Below are positions 7,837 through 14,146 of a stretch of 31,620 bases of DNA, one piece after another. The notes beneath the pieces were generated by a model. That model saw nothing but the letters and a program-made list of their open reading frames with translations, searched no databases and was not told the origin of the DNA. The position numbers were made by a program, and so were the translations under genes. The DNA is taken from IMG/VR virus record IMGVR_UViG_3300034375_003162, positions 1-31,620 of that record, one strand, 5' to 3'. The stretch's first letter is position 1. Each line of letters starts with the position of its first letter. The DNA comes from a virus.

Positions 7837-8079
7837 TTACTCCTTTTCTTCTTCTACTTTAACAGTAGGTTTTATCTTATCTTCTTTTAAAATAGTTCTA
7901 AGATCCTCAGTTAATGCAGATATACCTGCTTGCGCTAACCTAACTTCTATAGCAAGGTCATTAAGTTTTTGTTGGCCTTTGAACAGGGTGTTAAAAGACT
8001 CAATTACTCTGGGGGTTAAATTCTCAATGCTGTAAGTGTCACCATCAAAAGTCACTTCTTGTATTGGATTGTTTTCCAT
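7837..8079 (-). CDS. DUF6447-like small protein (80 aa)
   Basis: The pattern VTFDGDTYSIENLTPRVIESFNTLF followed by KLNDLAIEVRLAQAGISALT closely matches the short 'f.dg..y.le.Ls...ka.l..L..vd..l..Lq.elai..tAr' arrangement I associate with DUF6447 phage proteins. In this copy the middle basic residue falls at VRLAQAG. The C-terminus is charged and presumably flexible (KVEEEKE). The lysozyme ATG follows the stop by two bases, so both are likely co-translated. Function is unknown; it could be a small virion or lysis-associated factor. Confidence 0.65.
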   Translation of the reverse strand: MENNPIQEVTFDGDTYSIENLTPRVIESFNTLFKGQQKLNDLAIEVRLAQAGISALTEDLRTILKEDKIKPTVKVEEEKE

Positions 8080-8121
8080 TTAAATACTCCTTATTTAATT
8101 AACAATATACTTAGTATATAA

Positions 8122-8319
8122 CTAAGAAAAGACCCTATCAATACCGCTTGCCGCTATGATTAAAAGATACAAACCTATTATGTATTTAGTAAATTTTGCA
8201 TCCATAGCATCAAACTTAGCATCACCTTTATCCAAACGCTTTTCTATGTTTTCATAACGCATAGCGCATTCTTTTTCGTGTGCTGATATTTTTGCCATTG
8301 ATTCTTTTGCTGTAGCCAT
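8122..8319 (-). CDS. Coiled-coil plus C-terminal TM protein (65 aa)
   Basis: Residues 1-44 are a charged heptad-like coiled coil (MRYENIEKRLDKGDAKFD), then YIIGLYLLIIAASGI is a single C-terminal membrane span. This topology, with a soluble helix at the N-terminus and a TM anchor, is shared with XhlA-type haemolysin/holin accessory proteins. It lies one base from the last fibre gene and next to the lysis-related genes below, so a holin or holin-regulator role is reasonable, yet a single span makes it a less typical holin than the two-span protein at 891-1277. I give the role as inference. Confidence 0.65.
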   Translation of the reverse strand: MATAKESMAKISAHEKECAMRYENIEKRLDKGDAKFDAMDAKFTKYIIGLYLLIIAASGIDRVFS

Positions 8320-8320
8320 A

Positions 8321-9976
8321 TTAATACCTTATTAAAATTGTTCCATTACCGCCGTCGCCTGATTTGTTAGTATAATTGGCATAACCAACATTTGATTGTC
8401 CACCACCACCTCCGCCGGTTGTGTCAGTAGCATTAAGACCAGTCTGCACTGATACGTCGGTAGCATGATATACACCACCATCACCGCCACCGCCTATACC
8501 ACCAGATGCGCGTGATCCTGGGTTTTGGTTACTACCGCCGCCTCCACCGCCACCGAAGTAGCCACTTTCTCCATAAGCAGTAAAGTTTGAAAATAATTGC
8601 CCTGCACCACCTGCACCACCACCTGATGTTTGTCCAGAAGTATTACTATATCCTGGTAAGCCCGCACCTCCGGCTCCACCTCCACCACCACCGTTATAGT
8701 TTCCACCGCCAGTGCCATTTATATGAGCTCCCCCTGCGTTACCATACGAAGTCCAACCTGAAAATGTTCCTTGATTTGAAGCTCCACCACTCAGATTATT
8801 CCAAGACCCACCACCACCTGAGCCACCAGCTGAAGCTGGAAAGTAAGAGGTACTAAATCCTGAAAGATGAGGAGCATTACCACCATAACCACCAGCTCCA
8901 CCGCCACCTTTAGCAGTGATTGTGCCACCAGAGAGTGCAAATGTAGTATCTCCTCCATTGTTATAACCACCATCATATGCTAAAGGAGAGATACCAACAC
9001 CGTCTCCACCTGCGCCTACTGCATAAGCAACGCCTGAAGATTTATCGGTTGATGTAAAAGTATAAGATGATCTATGAACTATTCCACCCGCACCGCCACC
9101 ACCAGTAGCAATATTAGGTGATCTTGAACCAGAGGCTCCACCCGCTACAATTAGTATTTCTGCACTATCTATTCCTGAAGGAACTGACCAAGTACCAGAA
9201 CCAGAAAGCTGAGCATATAGATAAGGTCGTACTGTTAGTGTGTATGTTCTCTCTGCAGTATTTACACCATCTGTTGCTTCAACTGTAAATGTGGTTGTAA
9301 CTGATGATCCTGTGGTTGGTGTAGTACCACTAAATACTCCACTTGTGCTCATACTTACTCCACTTGGAAGAGATGAGCCAGATTTAAGAGTGATTGATAC
9401 CGATTGTCCATCACCATCTGTTGCTGTTATTTGTGTAAATGCTGATGCAGCTGTTCCTTCAATTACTGTACCTAAAGAACCTGAAGCAACTCCAAAAGCA
9501 GGAGTTGAACCAGCATCTAATGCATTTACTAATGTTCCACTGAAATTTCCGGGATTAATAACCTTGATGTCATATGGTTCGTTTGCAACTGTAAGTGCTG
9601 AGCTTGGAGTTGTAGCAGTAATTGTAGTTGTACTATTCACAGTAACAGAAGGAGAGTTATATACTGTTCCATCATCACCTATAAATTGAACAGTTGCTCC
9701 TGTTTTAAAATTAGAACCAGTAATAGTTATGTTGGCATTTGCATCTGTTTCAGTAGTTGGACTAATTGATGTTACTCCCGGAGCGTTTCCAAGAGTTTGC
9801 CAAGCGTCTCCATCATAATATTCCATAACATCTGTAGTAGTATTAAATCTAAACACTCCATCAGCTGGAGAACTTGGTCTTTCAGCCGTGGTTCCTGCGG
9901 GTAGGGTTATGCCTTCTGTACCAGAAAAGGCAATGTTATCAGAGATTAGTTCACTTGGTATTTTTGTGTTTGCCAT
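8321..9976 (-). CDS. Tail fibre with IPT/TIG, Ig-like and glycine-rich domains (551 aa)
   Basis: Following MANTKIPSELI there is a short TERPSSPADGVFRFNTTTD segment, common in phage fibre proteins, then an IPT/TIG domain around residues 70-155 (VTSISPTTETDANANITITG). A He_PIG/cadherin-like region around 160-250 carries LPSGVSMSTSGVFSGTP-like turns. The C-terminal 300 residues start QLSGSGTWSVPSGID, the expected entry of the Gly_rich_2 fold, and continue with long Gly runs and isolated Asn/Tyr, ending NGTILIRY. It resembles the 413-residue fibre in the tip and the 631-residue fibre in the leader, so it looks like a mosaic of both. Receptor-binding is inferred from these domains. Confidence 0.8.
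   Translation of the reverse strand: MANTKIPSELISDNIAFSGTEGITLPAGTTAERPSSPADGVFRFNTTTDVMEYYDGDAWQTLGNAPGVTSISPTTETDANANITITGSNFKTGATVQFIGDDGTVYNSPSVTVNSTTTITATTPSSALTVANEPYDIKVINPGNFSGTLVNALDAGSTPAFGVASGSLGTVIEGTAASAFTQITATDGDGQSVSITLKSGSSLPSGVSMSTSGVFSGTTPTTGSSVTTTFTVEATDGVNTAERTYTLTVRPYLYAQLSGSGTWSVPSGIDSAEILIVAGGASGSRSPNIATGGGGAGGIVHRSSYTFTSTDKSSGVAYAVGAGGDGVGISPLAYDGGYNNGGDTTFALSGGTITAKGGGGAGGYGGNAPHLSGFSTSYFPASAGGSGGGGSWNNLSGGASNQGTFSGWTSYGNAGGAHINGTGGGNYNGGGGGGAGGAGLPGYSNTSGQTSGGGAGGAGQLFSNFTAYGESGYFGGGGGGGSNQNPGSRASGGIGGGGDGGVYHATDVSVQTGLNATDTTGGGGGGQSNVGYANYTNKSGDGGNGTILIRY
9945..9976 (-). repeat. 32-bp direct repeat, copy B (fibre start)
   Basis: This is identical to bases 12093-12124 and covers the ATG and first codons of the 551-residue fibre. 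Recombination between the two copies would delete the 631-residue fibre and the 83-residue gene, leaving an intact leader joined to the 551-residue fibre. Confidence 0.85.
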
Positions 9977-10227
9977 TAGCTGTTATCCGTTAAATAGTGT
10001 TTGCCAGTTGCTATTGCCGTTGTATAACTAGATTTATCAACAGACGAGCCTACTACGTCAGGTTCTGTGTAAGCCAAGATAAGTTCAAGATGGTCTACAT
10101 TGTTTTGAACTGTTTGATTTTTTTCTTCTTGGGTGAGTCCAATAATAGAATATGTACCATTATTAATCTCATTAATAATGTTAACGCTATAAGTTGCTGC
10201 TGTTAGTACTTCTGTTACTGTTTGCAT
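9976..10227 (-). CDS. Small conserved protein between fibres (83 aa)
   Basis: MQTVTEVLTAATYSVNIINE begins a mostly polar helical peptide with a QEEKNQTVQNNVDHLELIL helix and a C-terminal half containing DKSSYTTAIATGKHYL. It has no signal, membrane or catalytic motif. The TAATG at 9976 couples it to the downstream fibre, and its start lies one base past the 631-residue fibre's stop. I believe similar small proteins accompany fibres in marine phages, but I cannot name a family. A chaperone or minor tail function is an inference only. Confidence 0.7.
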   Translation of the reverse strand: MQTVTEVLTAATYSVNIINEINNGTYSIIGLTQEEKNQTVQNNVDHLELILAYTEPDVVGSSVDKSSYTTAIATGKHYLTDNS

Positions 10228-10228
10228 A

Positions 10229-12124
10229 TTATCCCTCTAGAGTTTCAATTCTTGCTGTTAAAGCATCTATCTTATCATCTGCTTCTTGTAATGCTTTGAC
10301 TAGCATTGGTATAAGTGCTGATGGTGAAGCTGTATATACTCCATCCGTTGTTTGTTTAAATATTTCGTGTCCTGCATCACCAGCATCAGCATAGTTTGCA
10401 ATGGTTGATTCTAACTCTTGTGCCAAAAATCCATGTTTGTCTACACCATGTTCTGTAGGTTGTACTCTTTCTTCTGAGCCTTCTTCATAAATAGTAGGAA
10501 ATGTAGAAGAATCAACATCCTTCTTTTTTTTCCACTTAAATTTGACTGGTCTTAAATCATTAATAAAAGATAAACCTAAAGGCTCATTTACGACATCTGT
10601 TTTAAGTCTTTCGTCTGAAGTTCCTGACCAAGATGAACTACCCTGTTGGTTATAAGTTCTGTTAGCGTTACCCCCAAGAGTATTATAACCACTTCCTATA
10701 CCTGTAACTCCATGTCCTATAACATTTTCAGTATTCCCATTACTTGCATGGTTTGTTTGTGCATTATAGCCAATAATTGTATTATGGTAACTACTAGTGA
10801 ATGAACTTCCGCCATAAGCACCAATACAGACATTTTCACTTGATGTGGCTGCATAACCTGCTCTTGACCCATAAAAGGTATTGTAATTAGCATTTGCATA
10901 TCTACCAGCTAATAGACCTATAACAACATTTTCTGTTCCAGTAGTGTTTGCTACAAAAGATTCTTTACCTATTGATACATTATTGTTGCCTGTGGTAGTA
11001 CCAGAACCTGAAGAGTAACCCATTGATGTGTTACCTGCACCTGTGGTGTTTGCTGAAAGTGCAAAATAACCAATTGCTGTGTTGCTATTTGCGGTAGTGT
11101 TAGCATCAAGGGCAGCATAACCAATTCCTATATTATAATTACCTGTGGTGTTTGCATACATTGCATTAGAGCCTATCGCCACATTGGTAGAACCAGTTGT
11201 GTTAAATATCATCGCATAACGACCAATTGACACATTATTATGTGCTGTTGTAGCACCATCTAAAGATGCGTAACCTATAGCCACATTGTTAACACCAGTG
11301 GTACAACTTCTACCAGCAGAAGAACCAAGAGCAACATTTTGTGTTCCTGTAGTGTTTGCAGTTAAAGCAGAAGCTCCAACTGCTGTATTGTGGTTTGCTG
11401 TGGTGTTTGATGATAAAGCACTTCTACCTATTGCAACATTGTTAGCACCTGTAGTGTTAGTTCCTAGTGAAAATTGTCCTACTGCAACTGATAAATCGCC
11501 TGTCGTGTTTGCCAAACCTGCTCTTTCTCCAATAAAAGTATTACTACTTGCAGTAGTGTTTGCAGCACCCGCATCTTTACCCACAAATGTATTTTGAGTT
11601 CCTGTTGTTATTGCAACACCTGCATTATACCCAAGTAAACTATTTCTAATACCTGTGGTAATTGCTGTACCTGCTGCAAAACCAATTGCTGTATTTGCAT
11701 CGCCTTGAGTTAAGGCTGCAAAGACATCTACACCTACACCAGTATTATAATTAGCTGCATCAATTGTACCAGTTGTCGTATCTCCAATCATTATGGAAGA
11801 TGTGCCAAAAGTTTTGAATGCAGGACCACCAGCAGGTGCATCTTCCCAAGCAACTCCGCTACCAGTAGATGTTAGAAGTTGTCCATCTGTGCCTTGACCG
11901 CCGTTGATTTTGAAATTCTGTCCGTCAACCAATGGGCTTGTAACTGAGGTAGCAATCGTTACAGCATTTTCTATCTTTGCCCCTGTAACAGCATCATCAA
12001 CTATAGAAGCTGTTACTACCGCATTAGATGCTAACTTATCTGCGTTCACCGCATCATCTGCAATTTTAGCCGTAGCAATAGCGTCATCTGCTATTAGTTC
12101 ACTTGGTATTTTTGTGTTTGCCAT
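10229..12124 (-). CDS. Tail fibre with 17-residue repeats and S74 chaperone (631 aa)
   Basis: The first 60 residues carry MANTKIPSELI and the 10-residue IADDAV shaft repeats. From residue 155 to 409 there are 15 perfectly phased 17-residue repeats with consensus NTTGxxNVAIGxxALxA, followed by degenerate copies, which is a YadA/Hia-head-like beta roll. The C-terminus starts SDERLKTDV at S503, with K508 five residues on, and continues to a coiled coil (LVKALQEADDKIDALTARIETLEG). This is the S74 endosialidase chaperone family, which trimerises the fibre and cuts itself off with a Ser/Lys dyad. So the mature fibre should end near residue 502. Two Cys occur in the repeats. Confidence 0.85.
   Translation of the reverse strand: MANTKIPSELIADDAIATAKIADDAVNADKLASNAVVTASIVDDAVTGAKIENAVTIATSVTSPLVDGQNFKINGGQGTDGQLLTSTGSGVAWEDAPAGGPAFKTFGTSSIMIGDTTTGTIDAANYNTGVGVDVFAALTQGDANTAIGFAAGTAITTGIRNSLLGYNAGVAITTGTQNTFVGKDAGAANTTASSNTFIGERAGLANTTGDLSVAVGQFSLGTNTTGANNVAIGRSALSSNTTANHNTAVGASALTANTTGTQNVALGSSAGRSCTTGVNNVAIGYASLDGATTAHNNVSIGRYAMIFNTTGSTNVAIGSNAMYANTTGNYNIGIGYAALDANTTANSNTAIGYFALSANTTGAGNTSMGYSSGSGTTTGNNNVSIGKESFVANTTGTENVVIGLLAGRYANANYNTFYGSRAGYAATSSENVCIGAYGGSSFTSSYHNTIIGYNAQTNHASNGNTENVIGHGVTGIGSGYNTLGGNANRTYNQQGSSSWSGTSDERLKTDVVNEPLGLSFINDLRPVKFKWKKKKDVDSSTFPTIYEEGSEERVQPTEHGVDKHGFLAQELESTIANYADAGDAGHEIFKQTTDGVYTASPSALIPMLVKALQEADDKIDALTARIETLEG
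10898..11662 (-). repeat. 15 tandem 51-bp coding repeats in fibre
   Basis: The stretch encodes 15 consecutive 17-residue units in perfect phase (255 residues, 765 bases). The consensus is NTTGxxNVAIGxxALxA; in different copies the first residue is N, I, T, A or C and the fourth may be A. DNA copies are diverged by synonymous changes, so this is an old repeat, though short stretches such as the GTAGTGTTTGC core on the plus strand recur. Copy-number change by unequal recombination would keep the reading frame and alter fibre length in 17-residue steps. Confidence 0.85.
12093..12124 (-). repeat. 32-bp direct repeat, copy A (fibre start)
   Basis: This is identical over 32 bases to 9945-9976 and in both places covers the ATG and first codons (MANTKIPSEL) of a fibre gene. 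The identity stops right after these codons and right at the ATG, so it defines a discrete block. The fibre gene at 12576-13817 has a diverged version of the same leader. It may be a virion-attachment peptide under selection, or a site for homologous exchange of fibre bodies. Confidence 0.85.
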
Positions 12125-12125
12125 G

Positions 12126-12218
12126 TTATTTAAACCTTATCCATTCAGAAGCATCTATGTCTAAATTTATTGTTACTAAATTAAAAATTACTAATATTAT
12201 TAATAAAAATTCAATCAT
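12126..12218 (-). CDS. 30-residue single-TM micro-ORF
   Basis: The ATG at 12218 overlaps the previous TGA in an ATGA junction and the TAA at 12126 comes just before the next fibre ATG at 12124, so this ORF exactly fills the space between two confirmed genes. The peptide MIEFLLIILVIFNLVTINLD has an uninterrupted hydrophobic span from residue 4 to 19 and a short polar end DIDASEWIRFK. It could sit in the inner membrane. Without homologues it may be a coincidence of an AT-rich gap, but the precise junctions favour translation. No function is proposed. Confidence 0.5.
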   Translation of the reverse strand: MIEFLLIILVIFNLVTINLDIDASEWIRFK

Positions 12219-12574
12219 TCCCACTCTCCGCTTGATTCATTCCATGTTGTTTTAGACTCATCACTCGGATGTCCTATAGGTGAATCCCATGCATTTAATT
12301 CATTATTCCAAACCCAACTTGCATGAGGTTTCGGAGGATAAAATCTATTATCCGAAGGACTCCAGTCCCATCCTGGACTAGGTAGACATCCTCGAATATT
12401 TCCATTATATGAACATTGTATCCAGTTCGCATCAGAATCATTATGTACTGTTCTTAAAAATTCTACACCTAGTGATTCTTGCTCATCTCCGTTTACATCT
12501 CTTATAACAGCGTTTTCAACAACCGCTATTTGTATAACGATATTATTTTCATTTAGTTTTGCAAAGTGTGCCAT
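12215..12574 (-). CDS. Conserved Trp-rich small protein (119 aa)
   Basis: I start at 12574 (MAHFAKLNENNIVIQIAVV), one base after the fibre stop; an in-frame ATG at 12628 would be inside the fibre gene and the extra residues do not look conserved. The start MAHFAKLNENN, the central WIQCSYNGNIRG and the aromatic C-terminus (WDWSPSDNRFYPPKPHASW, then WNESSGEWE) form a family I know from cyanophage and pelagiphage tail regions. There is no signal peptide or membrane span. Its stop overlaps the start of a 30-residue membrane peptide in ATGA. The function is unknown; position between two fibre genes suggests a fibre-assembly or minor tail role. Confidence 0.8.
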   Translation of the reverse strand: MAHFAKLNENNIVIQIAVVENAVIRDVNGDEQESLGVEFLRTVHNDSDANWIQCSYNGNIRGCLPSPGWDWSPSDNRFYPPKPHASWVWNNELNAWDSPIGHPSDESKTTWNESSGEWE

Positions 12575-12575
12575 A

Positions 12576-13817
12576 TTAACTCGTATATGTTCCTGTTCCT
12601 GTAAATTTAATAACTGTAAAACTACCATCTGTTGTAACAGTGGGTGAACCTGATGTTGTGCCTGAATAGTTTGCAGTTGGGACTCTTAATATCACTAACC
12701 CTGAGCCACCGCTACCACCTGCATTACCACCGCCTGCAGCTTTTGATGCTGCTCCGCCACCGCCACCTGTGTTAGCTGTTCCTGATACACCAATTCCATT
12801 TGCATTGTTTTCAGCATCTCCTGCTGTACCGCCACCACCATTACCGCCTGCACCTTTTACATAACCGCCAGTGTTGGTTTCTCCACCACCACCACCGCCA
12901 CCTGCGTAGTATGTTGATGTTCCTGTTATAGAGGATGTACCACCTACTCCGCCCGTTCCACCTGTATTGTTTCCACCATTACCGCCTGCAGCACCTTTTC
13001 CGCCACCGCCACCGCCAATGATTACACCTGAACTAGATTTGTTACCGCCGTCATTACCTTGTCCTGATGTTCCGCTTCCTGCACCGTTAACACTACCTTC
13101 GCCACCACCTGAACCACCATTTAATGTTCCTGTAGATTGTCCACCACCACCACCGCCACCAGTTGATGTGACTGTTGTTAGACCTGAGCCTGCTAAAGAT
13201 GAGTTTGACCCTGCTGCACCTACGCTGTGAAAAGAATATGCACCTGCACCACCTGCTCCTATTGTTGCTGTAAATTGTATTCCTGCAGCAGTTGAGTGCG
13301 TGCCTGTTAACATACCACCTGCACCACCGCCACCCATAACTGAACTATATTGACCACAACCTGCTCCACCGCCTGCAACTACAAGATACGACATTGTATA
13401 TGGGGCAAATATATTTCCACTTCCACCACCAACATTAAACCAATCATTAGCATCTGTAGTAGCTGTGATACATACATAAACTTCACCGCTTGTAGAATTA
13501 ATCCAAAGTGAACCCACACCACCTGATGGGTTAGTATCAACTGCAGGGTCAGATGCATTTACAGTTGCATTGCTTAGATCATTTATGCCTAAAGCATTTG
13601 CTGCAATCTGTGCAGCACCAACGGCATCATCAGCAATCTTGGCTTGGGTAACAGCATCATCTGCCATGGAAGCTGTAACAACAGCATTTGAAGCTAATTG
13701 GTCTGCACCAACCGCATCATCTGCAATAGTTGCACTTGTAATAGCATCATCCGCAATCGCTGCAGTGGTTACTGCATCATCTGCTATAACTCTTGATGTG
13801 ATCTTGGTGTTTGCCAT
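12576..13817 (-). CDS. Tail fibre with MANTKI leader and glycine-rich tip (413 aa)
   Basis: After MANTKITSRVI comes a run of 10-residue repeats (DDAVTTAAIA, DDAITSATIA, DDAVGADQLA and so on) up to about residue 75, likely a trimeric shaft. A short segment GSLWINSTSGEVYVCI follows and may be a turn that passes to the distal domain. The C-terminal two thirds is dominated by Gly-rich runs (GGGGGGG, GGAGGNGGG), ending GGSGLVILRVPTANYSG. Gly-rich tips of this sort (Gly_rich_2-like, or polyglycine-II sandwich as in gp38 of phage S16) bind bacterial surface receptors. The leader is shared with the fibres at 10229 and 8321. Receptor-binding is a strong inference. Confidence 0.8.
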   Translation of the reverse strand: MANTKITSRVIADDAVTTAAIADDAITSATIADDAVGADQLASNAVVTASMADDAVTQAKIADDAVGAAQIAANALGINDLSNATVNASDPAVDTNPSGGVGSLWINSTSGEVYVCITATTDANDWFNVGGGSGNIFAPYTMSYLVVAGGGAGCGQYSSVMGGGGAGGMLTGTHSTAAGIQFTATIGAGGAGAYSFHSVGAAGSNSSLAGSGLTTVTSTGGGGGGGQSTGTLNGGSGGGEGSVNGAGSGTSGQGNDGGNKSSSGVIIGGGGGGKGAAGGNGGNNTGGTGGVGGTSSITGTSTYYAGGGGGGGETNTGGYVKGAGGNGGGGTAGDAENNANGIGVSGTANTGGGGGAASKAAGGGNAGGSGGSGLVILRVPTANYSGTTSGSPTVTTDGSFTVIKFTGTGTYTS

Positions 13818-13818
13818 C

Positions 13819-14106
13819 TTATGCGTTCTCGTTAGCTGTTTTCTTAGCGTTCTTGATTGTTGTTGTCCAAACTGCTGTAGCTATGCCTTGAACCTCTGCA
13901 CTTTCGCTAGATACATCTGTATCAGTATGAGTCCAACTGTTGTCCTCGTTCTTTTCAGATGCTATGCAATTTAATGTGCGTCTATGAAAAGACCTATTTA
14001 TCTCTACGCCATTTTCTTTGATAACAGTAGCTGTTCTTACTTGTATAGTTTTATATTCTCCAACAATTTCTATTTTGTCTTCGATTGTTTCTTTTGTTAG
14101 TGCCAT
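13819..14106 (-). CDS. Conserved small marine-phage protein (95 aa)
   Basis: MALTKETIEDKIEIVGEYKT, followed by QVRTATVIKENGVEI and RSFHRRTL, then a C-terminal helix AEVQGIATAVWTTTIK, is a pattern I associate with a small protein repeatedly found among tail genes of marine cyanophages and pelagiphages. No signal peptide, membrane span or catalytic motif is visible. A TCTCC-derived ribosome-binding site (GGAGAAAA) lies immediately before the ATG. It lies between two fibre genes, one base before the next start. A chaperone or minor tail role is plausible but unproven. Confidence 0.75.
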   Translation of the reverse strand: MALTKETIEDKIEIVGEYKTIQVRTATVIKENGVEINRSFHRRTLNCIASEKNEDNSWTHTDTDVSSESAEVQGIATAVWTTTIKNAKKTANENA

Positions 14107-14146
14107 TTTTTCTCCTGTCCGTGCCTATCTCCGATAGACATAATTG

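Noticed and set aside
8110-8126. Hairpin cttagt-atata-actaag in the gap between two small genes
   Set aside because: Only six AT-rich pairs and no T run on the minus strand, and one arm overlaps the stop codon. Too weak to be called a terminator or operator.
10898-11662. Regular 51-bp repeats considered as a CRISPR array
   Set aside because: The repeats are continuous coding units in one long ORF with no unique spacers and with synonymous divergence.
12575-12628. Upstream ATG at 12628 for the Trp-rich small protein
   Set aside because: It lies inside the fibre gene. The conserved-looking start MAHFAKLNENN begins at 12574, right after the fibre stop.
12967-13230. Plus-strand Pro-rich ORF
   Set aside because: It is the antisense of Gly codons in the fibre's glycine-rich tip, so Pro arises from GGN read in reverse.
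14112-14135. Short CTATC/GATAG hairpin before the 95-residue gene
   Set aside because: Five base pairs and no T tract; expected by chance in AT-rich DNA.
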